In this document: positions 26,206 to 34,462 of the stretch, in pieces
Numbering within the stretch: the stretch's first letter is position 1
Layout of the letters: each line of letters begins with the position of its first letter
Assembly (NCBI GenBank): GCA_017308235.1
Contig: JAFKFL010000010.1
Location: 124,001-188,000 of the forward strand
DNA: 64,000 nucleotides
Source: Alphaproteobacteria bacterium
Lineage (GTDB): Bacteria > Pseudomonadota > Alphaproteobacteria > Reyranellales > Reyranellaceae
Reading direction: 5' to 3'
The notes under the pieces: model-generated
What the model saw: the letters and a program-made list of their open reading frames with translations, nothing else
Told to the model about the DNA's origin: nothing
The model's database searches: none
Made by a program: the position numbers and the translations under genes

Positions 26206-26982
26206 CTACCGGAACACGTCCTTACGATGCCGGACTTCGGCGAACACCTGGATCGGGTCGGCTCCCAAGAGGCCGACAGCCTTCTGGACCGAGGGAATAT
26301 CGGCACGCAGGAAGGGGTTGGTTTGCTTCTCCTCGCCCAGCAGCGAAGGGACGGTGGCTTCGCCGCGAGCGCGGGCGGCATCGATGCTAGCCGAGCGCGC
26401 CAGGAGGCGCTGGTTGTCGGTCTCGACGGTCAGGGCAAAGCGAGCATTGGACTGCGTATATTCGTGGGCGCAATAGACCCGCGTATCGTCAGGTAGATCG
26501 CGCAGGCGGCTGAGCGAAGTCCAGAATTGCTGCGGCGTCCCTTCGAACATCTTGCCGCAACCCAGCGCGAACAATGTGTCGCCGCAGAACAGCGCATGCT
26601 GGTCGCGGAAGGCATAGGCGATGTGGCCGCTGGTGTGGCCGGGCACAAAGAAAACCTCGGCATCTGCCTCGCCGAAACGGTAGCGGTCGCCGTCGTCCAC
26701 CTCGACGTCGATACCTGGGATGCGGGCACGGTCGACGCGCGGCCCCACGATGGTGCAGCCGGTCGCCGCTTTGATCTCGCGGTTTCCGCCGACATGGTCG
26801 CCGTGGTGATGGGTGTTCAGAATATGGGTGATCTTCCAGCGCCGTTTCTCGGCCTCGGCCAGGACTGGCCCGGCCACGGCGGGATCGACCACGCCCACGG
26901 AACCGGACTGCGGTTCGCGCATTAGCCACACATAATTGTCGCTCAGGACCGGGATTCGGACGATTTCCAGGGGGGTACTCAC
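26206..26982 (-). CDS. gloB: Hydroxyacylglutathione hydrolase (glyoxalase II)
   Basis: Hydrolyses S-lactoylglutathione to lactate and glutathione in methylglyoxal detoxification. The 258-residue metallo-beta-lactamase-fold protein has THHHGDH at 57-63 and downstream ligands in GHTSGH and the CGDTLF and CAHEYT motifs. The C-terminal glutathione-binding domain is present (NPFLR). Translation starts at GTG (26982). Divergent from the methyltransferase gene. Confidence 0.95.
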   Translation of the reverse strand: MSTPLEIVRIPVLSDNYVWLMREPQSGSVGVVDPAVAGPVLAEAEKRRWKITHILNTHHHGDHVGGNREIKAATGCTIVGPRVDRARIPGIDVEVDDGDRYRFGEADAEVFFVPGHTSGHIAYAFRDQHALFCGDTLFALGCGKMFEGTPQQFWTSLSRLRDLPDDTRVYCAHEYTQSNARFALTVETDNQRLLARSASIDAARARGEATVPSLLGEEKQTNPFLRADIPSVQKAVGLLGADPIQVFAEVRHRKDVFR

Positions 26983-27101
26983 GAATGCTCACTACTGGGC
27001 TTGTTGGGGTGCTCTGTGGGGTGCAACGGTAGCAAAGCTCCCTTGCGCCCGCCACGGCCCAACCGTGGCTCCTGCGGCGAGGTTTCTGCTAGGATGGCGA
27101 T

Positions 27102-27881
27102 ATGTGGACGGACGTCCTCGATCTCAATGAATTTTACAGCTCCACCCTGGGGCAGATGACGGTGCGCCTGCTACGCGGCCGGCTGCGCGAAGTGTGGCCG
27201 AACGTGCGCGGCGAAACAGTGCTGGGGCTGGGCTACGCCGCACCCTTCCTGCGGCCGTTCATGGAAGAAGCAACGCGGGTGATGGCCTTCATGCCGGCCC
27301 AGCAGGGCGTGACACGCTGGCCGCGCGAAGGACGTAACCACACCGCGCTGGTCGACGAGATGGACTTGCCGCTGCCTGATCGTTCGGTCGATCGCGTGCT
27401 CCTGGTCCACGCCGTCGAGTGCACCGAGCAGGTGCGACCCATGCTGCGCGAGATCTGGCGTGTCATGGCCGATGGCGGCCGATTGATCACGGTGGCGCCG
27501 ACGCGCGCGGGCCTGTGGTCGCAGATCGATCGTTCGCCCTTCTACCAGGGCCATCCCTACTCCGCGGGCCAGGTGGCAAGCCTGCTGCGCGCCAACATGT
27601 TCGCGCCCCTGCGCCAAACACGCGCGCTCTACATGCCGCCCACTCATTCGCGGCTGGTGTTGCGCATGTCACCCACGATGGAGCGCTTCGGCCGCCGCTG
27701 GCTTGGCCGGTTCGCGGGCGTGAGCGTCATCGAAGCCGGCAAGCAACTTTATGCCGGCATCGCCGAGCGCCATACGCCGGCAGTCGCCGTGGTGCGACCC
27801 AAGCTGCGCATCGCATCGCAGCGCGACACTCACGCTGCGCGCAACAGCCACAACAAGGACGGCGAAGCGCCCGCCTCCTGA
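27102..27881 (+). CDS. Class I SAM-dependent methyltransferase
   Basis: A 259-residue protein with a Methyltransf_11-like core: ETVLGLGYAAPFL stands for the SAM-binding glycine loop, MDLPLPDRSVDRVLLVHAVE for motifs II-III, and LREIWRVMADGGRLITVAPTR after it. The substrate is unknown. This family commonly lies next to gloB in alphaproteobacteria, as here (divergent). Its stop overlaps the start of the next gene by one base (TGATG). Confidence 0.85.
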   Translation: MWTDVLDLNEFYSSTLGQMTVRLLRGRLREVWPNVRGETVLGLGYAAPFLRPFMEEATRVMAFMPAQQGVTRWPREGRNHTALVDEMDLPLPDRSVDRVLLVHAVECTEQVRPMLREIWRVMADGGRLITVAPTRAGLWSQIDRSPFYQGHPYSAGQVASLLRANMFAPLRQTRALYMPPTHSRLVLRMSPTMERFGRRWLGRFAGVSVIEAGKQLYAGIAERHTPAVAVVRPKLRIASQRDTHAARNSHNKDGEAPAS

Positions 27882-28813
27882 TGCCGATCTTACCTCGTGT
27901 CATCGCCCTGCTGGGCTTCGGCGAGGCAGGCTCCGCCATCGCGCGTGGCCTTGCCGCCGAGGGCGGCTGGCGAGGGCAACCGAGGCCAGGCGACAATGCG
28001 CCCCGCCGCCTGATCGCGATCGACACGGCACTCGACAAGGATGCGCGCGGCATCGCCCTCGGCAAGGAAGCGCGAGGGCTCGATGTCGCGATCGAAGGCA
28101 CCTACACCGCCGCCCTTTCCGAAGCCGATCTGATCATCTGTGCGGTGCAGGGCGAGCACGCGTTGGAGGCGGCGACGGCTGCCGCACCGTTCCTCAAGAA
28201 GGGTGCACACTATCTCGATCTCTGCACGGTGACCGGCCGCATGTCGGACGACGATCGCGCACCGATCGAGGTCGCCGGCGGACGCTACATCGACATCGCG
28301 GTCATGGGCGGCTTTTTCAAGCAGGGCATCAAGGCGCCGATGCTGGTGGCAGGCAAGGACGCCGCGCCGATGGTCGCCTGGATGAACTCTAACGGCTTTG
28401 AGGCCAAGCGGCTTGGCGACAAGCCCGGCAGTGCGTCGTCCGTGAAGATGCTGCGCAGCACGCTGGTGAAGGGTCTTGAGGCGCTGGGTGTCGAATCCCT
28501 GGTCGCCGCGCAGCGCCAGGGGATCCTCGAGGAAGTGATGGACTGCTTGTCCGACGCCGATTCCATGCCCTTGCGCGATTTCATCGCCATGCTGGTGCAG
28601 ACCCATGTCGTGCACGCCCGCCGCCGCTGGGAAGAGATGGGCCTCGTGGCCCAGACGCTGCGCGAGACAGGTGTCGAGCCGCTGATGACCGAAACCATCG
28701 AGCGCAGCCACCGCCGTACAGTCGATGCCGGCATAGCGCCCGCCAGCGGCAAGGTGCCGAGCCTGGAAGAGGCGCTCTCGATCCTGTCGGAGAAGGTCAT
28801 CCGTGGACGGTGA
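27881..28813 (+). CDS. NAD(P)-binding DUF1932-domain dehydrogenase-like protein
   Basis: A 310-residue protein with a Rossmann N-terminal half (LLGFGEAGSAIARGLA), of the 6-phosphogluconate/beta-hydroxyacid dehydrogenase superfamily, and a C-terminal DUF1932 domain (about 195-265, KPGSASSVKMLRSTLVKGLEAL). Lys in SSVKMLRS is in the place of the catalytic lysine of that superfamily. The substrate is unknown. It is sandwiched between the methyltransferase and YbaK genes with overlapping ends, so the three are one operon. Confidence 0.85.
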   Translation: MPILPRVIALLGFGEAGSAIARGLAAEGGWRGQPRPGDNAPRRLIAIDTALDKDARGIALGKEARGLDVAIEGTYTAALSEADLIICAVQGEHALEAATAAAPFLKKGAHYLDLCTVTGRMSDDDRAPIEVAGGRYIDIAVMGGFFKQGIKAPMLVAGKDAAPMVAWMNSNGFEAKRLGDKPGSASSVKMLRSTLVKGLEALGVESLVAAQRQGILEEVMDCLSDADSMPLRDFIAMLVQTHVVHARRRWEEMGLVAQTLRETGVEPLMTETIERSHRRTVDAGIAPASGKVPSLEEALSILSEKVIRGR

Positions 28814-29303
28814 AGCGTCGAGCGACGTCTTCGACCGGCTCGTGGCACTGCTCACGCAAGCCAGGGCGGAGTTCCGCGTAATCGAGCATGAAGCCGAAGG
28901 CCGGTCAGCGGCGATCAGCACCATCCGCGGCAATCGGCCCGATCAGGCCGCCAAGGCGATGGTGCTCGACGTGCGCGGCGGAGGCGGCGGTCGACGCAGC
29001 GTGCTTGCGATCCTGCCCGGCAATCGCAAGCTCGATTTCAACGCCGTCGCCGCGCTGTTCGAGGCCCGAAAGTGCGGCTTCGCCTCGCCGGAGACGGCGC
29101 AGGCGTTGACCGGCTGCGTCATGGGCGCGGTGCCGCCCTTCGCCCTCAATCCCGACCTGGCGATCGTGGTCGAGGAGGATTTGCTCGCCAACGAGACCCT
29201 GTTCTTCAATGCAGGCCGCCTCGATCGATCCATGGAGCTTGCGACCAAGGACTGGCTCGCTGCCGCCCGGCCGCGGGTGGCAAAGATCGCTGCGAAAGCG
29301 TGA
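28803..29303 (+). CDS. YbaK/EbsC-type aminoacyl-tRNA deacylase-like protein
   Basis: A 166-residue YbaK/ProX-domain protein with QAAKAMVLDV, the family core that holds the catalytic lysine, and GAVPPFAL, the conserved loop. Relatives hydrolyse mischarged Cys-tRNA or Ala-tRNA(Pro). It starts with GTG at 28803, inside the end of the preceding gene. An intrinsic terminator follows. Confidence 0.85.
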   Translation: MDGEASSDVFDRLVALLTQARAEFRVIEHEAEGRSAAISTIRGNRPDQAAKAMVLDVRGGGGGRRSVLAILPGNRKLDFNAVAALFEARKCGFASPETAQALTGCVMGAVPPFALNPDLAIVVEEDLLANETLFFNAGRLDRSMELATKDWLAAARPRVAKIAAKA

Positions 29304-29317
29304 CGCAACCGTCGCTT

Positions 29318-29336
29318 GGCCTTGGAAAGGCCTTTT
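29318..29336 (+). terminator. Intrinsic terminator after the YbaK-like gene
   Basis: GGCCTT (29318-29323), a 3-base loop, AAGGCC (29327-29332) and TTTT. It ends the methyltransferase-DUF1932-YbaK operon and isolates lepB. Confidence 0.75.
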
Positions 29337-29383
29337 ACAGCACTAGTATAGTGGCCTGATCGTCGTGCACGAGGCCCTTCGCC

Positions 29384-30151
29384 ATGGACCAGAGCTCACC
29401 GGCCCCTAAACACCGCCTCGTCGGCTGGGCCCAGCAGCTGAAACCCACCCTGCTCGCCCTTGGCCTGGTGTTGGTCGTGCGGACCGTCGTCGCGGAACCC
29501 TACACTGTACCGTCGCCGTCGATGGTGCCGACGCTCCTCGTCGGTGACGAGCTGATCGGCAGCAAGTTCGCCTACGGCTACAGCAAATATTCGTCGCCGA
29601 TCGGCCTGATGCCGGATTTCTCCGGCCGCCTGTTCGACAAGCCGCCGGAACGCGGCGATGTGATCGTTTTTCGCCTGCCGCGCGATCCGTCGACGACCTA
29701 CGTGAAGCGCCTCATTGGACTGCCCGGCGACCGTATCCAGATGCGCGCGGGACGACTCTACATCAACGAAGCGGTCGTTCCCCGCCGCGCCATCGGCAGC
29801 TTTGCCAACGATGTCGGCGGCCACATCATTCCCTCCACGCTCTACATGGAGACGCTGCCGAACGGGCGCGAGCATGAGATCGTCGAAATCTCGGACGCCG
29901 ACCACTACGACAACACGCCGATCTACGTCGTGCCGTCGAAGCACTACTTCATGATGGGCGACAATCGCGACAATTCGCTCGACAGCCGCGTCGCCGAGAT
30001 GGAGGGCGGCGTCGGCTACGTGCCCGAGGAAAACCTCGTGGCCCGCGCCGACCTCCTGCTGCTGTCGCGCGATCCGGCCGTCACCTGGTTTGACGTGACG
30101 CATTGGTCGCACGCCTTCCGCCTCGCCCGCGTATTTAGTCACGTCGACTGA
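29384..30151 (+). CDS. lepB: Signal peptidase I
   Basis: Removes signal peptides on the periplasmic face of the inner membrane. The 255-residue protein has one N-terminal membrane helix (about 18-36) and the Ser/Lys dyad: Ser46 in PSPSMVPTL and Lys108 in YVKRLIGLPGD; the GDNRDNSLDSR box is also present. In many proteobacteria lepB lies with rnc and era, which are not in this window. Confidence 0.95.
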   Translation: MDQSSPAPKHRLVGWAQQLKPTLLALGLVLVVRTVVAEPYTVPSPSMVPTLLVGDELIGSKFAYGYSKYSSPIGLMPDFSGRLFDKPPERGDVIVFRLPRDPSTTYVKRLIGLPGDRIQMRAGRLYINEAVVPRRAIGSFANDVGGHIIPSTLYMETLPNGREHEIVEISDADHYDNTPIYVVPSKHYFMMGDNRDNSLDSRVAEMEGGVGYVPEENLVARADLLLLSRDPAVTWFDVTHWSHAFRLARVFSHVD

Positions 30152-30176
30152 ATTCCCTCGGTAAGATCAAACTCCC

Positions 30177-30620
30177 GTGGTTGAGACCTGGAGCTTCGGC
30201 CCCGTCAGCGAAGCCGACTTCGAGCCCCTGCTGGCGTTACGCATCGACGTCATGCGCGAACATCTTGAGCGGGTGTTCCGCTATGAACCATCCCGCGCAC
30301 GACGCATTTTCCGGGAGCATTTCGATCAACCCGGCCTGCGGCTGATCCTGGTCGCCGGCGAACGCGCCGGCTGCGTCGCCTTTCGGGTCGGTATTGATGA
30401 AGTAAAAATCGACTCCTTCTATCTTGCCGGCCGCTACCAGAATCGCGGCCTCGGAGCGGAGATCCTGCAGGTCTTGCTGGCCGAAGCTGACGCGCTCAGC
30501 CAGCCGGTGCGACTGGAGGTCTTGCGTGGCAGCCCCGCCGGGCGCTTTTATGAGCGGTACGGCTTCGTGAAGCTCAGCGAAGACGACGTCGAGGCCCGCT
30601 TCGAGCGGCCGCTGCGCTAG
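30177..30620 (+). CDS. GNAT family N-acetyltransferase
   Basis: A 147-residue GNAT protein with the acetyl-CoA loop RYQNRGLGAEIL and the C-terminal GSPAGRFYERYGFVKL segment. Substrate unknown. It starts with GTG at 30177, 25 bases after lepB, and is probably transcribed with it. Confidence 0.85.
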   Translation: MVETWSFGPVSEADFEPLLALRIDVMREHLERVFRYEPSRARRIFREHFDQPGLRLILVAGERAGCVAFRVGIDEVKIDSFYLAGRYQNRGLGAEILQVLLAEADALSQPVRLEVLRGSPAGRFYERYGFVKLSEDDVEARFERPLR

Positions 30621-30751
30621 ACGCCAAGGAAAGAGCACTTACGGAACGCAAATCCTGACCGAGATACAGGTGAGAACACCCGAACGCGCCACCTCGTTCT
30701 CGATACGAATGTCCTTGTCAGCACCCCGACGAATATGAGTTAGGTCCTCTT

Positions 30752-30793
30752 CGTCGGTCCGACCAATCTGCTTCGCTTCGGTCGGAACCGACG
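30752..30793. repeat. Interrupted inverted repeat upstream of the LysE gene
   Basis: CGTCGG-T-CCGACC (30752-30764) can pair with GGTCGG-AA-CCGACG (30780-30793), giving 12 base pairs with a small internal loop and a 15-base apical loop. It is 53 bases before the LysE-family start and has no T tract, so it is more likely an operator or leader structure than a terminator. The rest of 30621-30845 shows nothing I can name. Confidence 0.45.
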
Positions 30794-30845
30794 GTGATTC
30801 AAGCGAAAGACATCCAGCTCCAATCTCGAAGAGGAGAGGCCGGTC

Positions 30846-31496
30846 ATGGAGATTGTCATTCCCAGCGTCTCGAACATCGGCCTGTTTGTCGGCGCCGCGC
30901 TGGTGCTGCTGCTGATCCCGGGGCCCGCCGTGCTCTATATCGTGGCGCGCTCGGCGGAGCAGGGTCGGATTGCCGGTTTCATCTCTGACCTTGGCATCCA
31001 TACTGCAACCCTGGTCCATGTCCTGGCGGCTGCCCTTGGCCTCTCGGCGCTGCTTGCCTCCTCCGCTCTCGCCTTCAGCATCGTGAAATACGCCGGCGCC
31101 GCCTATCTCGTCTGGCTGGGCCTCAAGAAGATCTTCGGTCGCGTCGATGCGCCTGAAAACGGCGAGGAGCTGCCCCGCCACAGCCATGCGCGGCTGTTCC
31201 GCGACGGGTTCATCGTCAATCTGCTCAATCCCAAGACGGCGCTGTTCTTCTTCGCCTTCCTGCCGCAGTTCGTCGATCCGGAGCGCGGTCATCTGGCGAT
31301 GCAGATCGCGTTCCTGGGACTGTTGTTCGCCGTCCTGGGCTTCATGACCGACGGCTGCTACGCCCTTCTCGCCAGCACGGCGGGCAAGTGGCTGAAGCGC
31401 AGCCGGCGCTATCTCGAGATCGAGCGCTATGTGAGCGGCACGTTGTTCATCGGGCTTGGCCTGACGGCAGTGTTCGCCGGCAACCACAGGAAATAG
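30846..31496 (+). CDS. LysE family translocator
   Basis: A 216-residue inner-membrane exporter of the LysE/RhtB family with six hydrophobic segments and the family motif GPAVLYIVARSAEQGR near the N terminus. Relatives export lysine, homoserine lactone, threonine or other amino acids; the substrate here is unknown. GAGG lies 8-12 bases before the ATG. It converges on metW. Confidence 0.9.
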   Translation: MEIVIPSVSNIGLFVGAALVLLLIPGPAVLYIVARSAEQGRIAGFISDLGIHTATLVHVLAAALGLSALLASSALAFSIVKYAGAAYLVWLGLKKIFGRVDAPENGEELPRHSHARLFRDGFIVNLLNPKTALFFFAFLPQFVDPERGHLAMQIAFLGLLFAVLGFMTDGCYALLASTAGKWLKRSRRYLEIERYVSGTLFIGLGLTAVFAGNHRK

Positions 31497-31557
31497 CTGC
31501 CCGCGTCGGCTCCAAATCTTCGCATGTCCTGGTTAGGGCAAACCACGCACCCAAAGG

Positions 31558-32166
31558 TCAGTCGCGGCGCAGCATGAACACAGCTTGCTCGCCGATCAGG
31601 TTGGCGAGCAAGGGTGGCATGTGGATCGGATGGCTCTTGCTGTTGAGCACAATGGCGCGCTCCACATGAACACCCATGTCACGGCAGAGCGCGCGGAAGT
31701 CGTCGATGCTGCAGAGGTGGATGTTGGGCGTGTCGTACCATTTATAAGGCAGCGACACGGTTTGAGGCATGCGTCCGCCGAACACCAGGCGCAGCCGCAC
31801 TTGCCAATGCGCGAAATTGGGGAACGACACAATCGCCCGCTTGCCCACGCGCAGCATCTGGCGCAGCACTTCGCGCGGCTCGCGCGTCGCCTGCAGCGTC
31901 TGACTCAGGATCACGTAGTCGAAGGCATCGTTGGGGTAGTCGCCGAGGTCGGTGTCGGCATCGCCCTGGATCACCGAAAGTCCGTTGGCCACGCACGCAT
32001 TCACCCCCGCCTGGCTCAGCTCCATGCCGCGCGCGTCGACGCGCTTGAAACTCGCGAGATAGGCCAGCAGCGAGCCATCACCGCAGCCGACGTCGAGCGC
32101 GCGCGTCTTGGACTCGACCATGTCAGCGATAAGCTGCAGGTCGACGCGGATTGGAGTGGCGCTCAC
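31558..32166 (-). CDS. metW: Methionine biosynthesis protein MetW
   Basis: A 202-residue methyltransferase-like protein with the SAM-loop [11 protein letters not shown] and the MetW blocks [18 protein letters not shown] and [13 protein letters not shown]. In bacteria with metXW, MetW is needed together with MetX for homoserine activation. It starts with GTG overlapping the metX stop as GTGA, so the pair is co-translated and jointly controlled by the upstream SAM-II riboswitch. Confidence 0.95.
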   Translation of the reverse strand: MSATPIRVDLQLIADMVESKTRALDVGCGDGSLLAYLASFKRVDARGMELSQAGVNACVANGLSVIQGDADTDLGDYPNDAFDYVILSQTLQATREPREVLRQMLRVGKRAIVSFPNFAHWQVRLRLVFGGRMPQTVSLPYKWYDTPNIHLCSIDDFRALCRDMGVHVERAIVLNSKSHPIHMPPLLANLIGEQAVFMLRRD

Positions 32167-33341
32167 GCCCCCTCCCCCAACCCGCGCACGATCGCCGCAC
32201 CCTTGAGGAAGCCTTGCAAGGTGCGGAACATCTCGGGCTCGTCGAGCAAGAAGGCGTCATGGCCCTTGTCGCTCTCGACTTCGACGAACGAGACGTTGGC
32301 CGCGGCGGCATTCAGTGCATGCACGACCTCGCGGCTTTCGCGCGTGGGGAACAGCCAGTCCGAGGTGAAGGACATCAGGCAGAAGCGCGTCGGCGTGCCG
32401 GTGAAGGCTTTGGCCAATACTCCGTCATGGGCGGCGGCAAGGTCGAAATAGTCCATGGCGCGCGTGATATAGAGATAGGAATTGGCATCGAAGCGATCGA
32501 CGAAGGTCGAGCCCTGGTGCCGCAAATAGCTTTCGACCTGGAAGTCGGCGTCGAAACCGAAGCCCAGCGCGTCGCGGTCCTGCAGCGAACGGCCGAACTT
32601 GCGCTGAAGCGCCTGCTCCGAGAGATAGGTGATGTGCGCAGTCATGCGCGCTACGGCGAGTCCGCGCGCAGGCACCGTATTGTGCAGGCGGTAGTCACCG
32701 CCCTTCCATTCGGGATCCGCCATGATCGCCTGTCGGCCGACCTCGTGGAAGGCGATGTTCTGCGCCGAATGGCGCGCGGCGCAGGCGATCGGCACGGCAG
32801 AGAACACGCGCTCGGGATAGCTCGCGGCCCATTCCAGCACCTGCATGCCGCCCATTGAGCCGCCGATGACGCAGAACAGGTCGGGGATGCCAAGATGGTC
32901 GAGCAGCTCGGCCTGGGCGCGCACCATGTCGGCGACGGTGACGACCGGGAAACGCAGGTTCCAGGGCCGGCCGGTCGCGGGATCGTGAGCCATCGGACCG
33001 GTGCTGCCCAGGCAGCCGCCCAGCACATTGGCGCAGATGATGAAGTAGCGTGCCGGATCGATCACCTTCCCCGGCCCCACCAGAGTGTCCCACCACCCCT
33101 CCTTGCCGGTCAGCGGATGCTCCTCGGCCACGAACTGATCGAGCGAGAGCGCATGGCAGATCAGAACGACATTCGACTTGTCGGCATTCAGTCGGCCATA
33201 GGTCTGGTAGGCCATACGATAGGGGCCAAGCTCGACGCCACAATCGAGGCGCAACGGCCTGCGGCGGCCCAGGATCGCCTGGTGACATCGGGCCAGGGCC
33301 TTGCGTTCAGCGTCGGTCAGATCGTCCAGCTCGACAGACAC
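32163..33341 (-). CDS. metX: Homoserine O-acetyltransferase (MetX)
   Basis: Activates homoserine for methionine synthesis. The 392-residue alpha/beta-hydrolase-fold acyltransferase has the triad Ser162 (IGGSMGGMQ), Asp328 (TSDWLFP) and His361 (DKGHDAF). Whether it uses acetyl-CoA or succinyl-CoA cannot be decided by eye. It starts with GTG at 33341; GGGAG lies six bases upstream. A promoter, a SAM-II aptamer and an intrinsic terminator precede it. Confidence 0.95.
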   Translation of the reverse strand: MSVELDDLTDAERKALARCHQAILGRRRPLRLDCGVELGPYRMAYQTYGRLNADKSNVVLICHALSLDQFVAEEHPLTGKEGWWDTLVGPGKVIDPARYFIICANVLGGCLGSTGPMAHDPATGRPWNLRFPVVTVADMVRAQAELLDHLGIPDLFCVIGGSMGGMQVLEWAASYPERVFSAVPIACAARHSAQNIAFHEVGRQAIMADPEWKGGDYRLHNTVPARGLAVARMTAHITYLSEQALQRKFGRSLQDRDALGFGFDADFQVESYLRHQGSTFVDRFDANSYLYITRAMDYFDLAAAHDGVLAKAFTGTPTRFCLMSFTSDWLFPTRESREVVHALNAAAANVSFVEVESDKGHDAFLLDEPEMFRTLQGFLKGAAIVRGLGEGA

Positions 33342-33382
33342 GTCTCACTCCCGGCACCCCGGTTTATGGCCGAGGCACAACG

Positions 33383-33415
33383 AAAAACCCCCGACCGGGA
33401 GGGCGGGGGCTTTTT
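33383..33415 (-). terminator. Riboswitch-linked intrinsic terminator before metX
   Basis: CCCCC (33409-33405 on the minus strand) pairs with GGGGG (33392-33388) and flanking A5/T5 tracts extend the stem; TTTTT follows. It lies between the SAM-II aptamer and the metX start, so it is probably the expression platform. The sequence is nearly symmetrical and could also act on the plus strand. Confidence 0.75.
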
Positions 33416-33420
33416 CAGCG

Positions 33421-33478
33421 CTCCGACCTTTTAGCGAGGTTTAACGTGGCCGCAAGCCGGTCGGCTCAAATTCCACGG
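33421..33478 (-). promoter_or_regulatory. SAM-II riboswitch controlling metX-metW
   Basis: On the minus strand: P1 CGTGG (33477-33473) with CCACG (33449-33445); the conserved ATTTGA; P2 5' strand CCGACC (33464-33459); the conserved CTTGC; after P1 the conserved GTTAAAC and CGCTAAAA; then GGTCGG (33428-33423), which closes the P2 pseudoknot. All elements are in the order and spacing of the SAM-II family. Binding of SAM should lower metXW expression, through the terminator that follows. Confidence 0.93.
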
Positions 33479-33483
33479 AAGGT

Positions 33484-33512
33484 TTTATACGGACTGCGCT
33501 CTTGCCGTGCAA
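33484..33512 (-). promoter_or_regulatory. Sigma-70-type promoter of the metX leader
   Basis: TTGCAC (33512-33507), a 17-base spacer, TATAAA (33489-33484) on the minus strand. The predicted start of transcription falls at the 5' edge of the SAM-II aptamer. Confidence 0.75.
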
Positions 33513-33587
33513 GCCTTGCGCTGTTGTTTACCTTTACGCAGGGCGGCCGAACGTAGTATCCGCGCTGCTCCCGTTTCTCGTGGCTCC

Positions 33588-34439
33588 ATGGACGCACCCA
33601 GTCTCGAAACTCTGCGACAGGAAATCGACGCTATCGACGGCGAATTGCACGGGCTTATTCGCCGCAGGGCATCCTTGGTGGGGCAGATTTCCGCGGCCAA
33701 GACCGCAGGCGGCCTCGCTATGCGGCCCGGCCGAGAAGCGCAGGTCCTGCGCAAGCGCCTTGCGGCGCATGACGGCGCCTTTCCGATCGCCGCCATCTAC
33801 CGCATGTGGCGCGAGATGATCAGCGCCTTTGCGTTGATGCAGACCAAGAACCTCAGGATCGCGGTCTGCCGGCCGGCCGACCAGCCAGGCTACTGGGACG
33901 TCGCCCGCGATCATTTCGGCTGCCAGATCCCGATGGTGGCCTACGAATCGCCCGGCCAGGTGTTGGCCGAGGTGCGGGCAAACCCCGCCACCGTCGGCGT
34001 GGTGCCGGCGCCGATCGAGTCCGACGCCGCCGCCTGGTGGCCGTTGCTGGCCAGCGGCGAAGCGACCTTGCCCAACGTGGTGGCGCGGCTGCCGTTCCTG
34101 GTCATGCCCAATGCGCGGGCCCGCGATATCTCGGCGCTGATGCTGGCGCGCACTGAGCCCGAGGAAAGCGGCGATGATCGCGCACTCCTCGTCCTGCAAG
34201 CGCCTTCGGGCATCAGCCGCAACCGTATCGCCGGCGCCCTCGCCAAGGCGGGCCTGCCCGCGTTCACATCGGCACTGGACCAGGTTGCCGGCGGTATGCA
34301 TCACTATTTGCTCGAGTTGCCGGGCGTGATCGCCGATGACGACGAGCGCTTGCGCGGCGTCGAAAAGGTGCTGGAGCTCGACCGCGGCAGCTTGGCCGCG
34401 ATCGGCGCCTACGCGGTTCCGGCGAGCAGCCGACCCTGA
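33588..34439 (+). CDS. Chorismate mutase fused to prephenate dehydratase-like half
   Basis: The 283-residue protein starts (ATG 33588) with an AroQ-type chorismate mutase domain (1-90: LRQEIDAIDGELHGLIRRRASLVGQI), which makes prephenate. Residues about 90-190 look like the periplasmic-binding fold of prephenate dehydratase (VGVVPAPIES in place of the usual GVVPIENS), and 195-275 look like an ACT domain (LLELPG). The catalytic TRF motif of prephenate dehydratase is not seen, so the second half may be regulatory only. It is followed by hisC and tyrC, so its prephenate probably goes to tyrosine. Confidence 0.8.
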   Translation: MDAPSLETLRQEIDAIDGELHGLIRRRASLVGQISAAKTAGGLAMRPGREAQVLRKRLAAHDGAFPIAAIYRMWREMISAFALMQTKNLRIAVCRPADQPGYWDVARDHFGCQIPMVAYESPGQVLAEVRANPATVGVVPAPIESDAAAWWPLLASGEATLPNVVARLPFLVMPNARARDISALMLARTEPEESGDDRALLVLQAPSGISRNRIAGALAKAGLPAFTSALDQVAGGMHHYLLELPGVIADDDERLRGVEKVLELDRGSLAAIGAYAVPASSRP

Positions 34440-34462
34440 TTGCGAAGTAACGGAGAACTGCC

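Noticed and set aside
30639..31487. Long minus-strand open frame across the LysE gene
   Set aside because: It is the shadow of the LysE gene in high-GC DNA; no family signature and no ribosome binding site.
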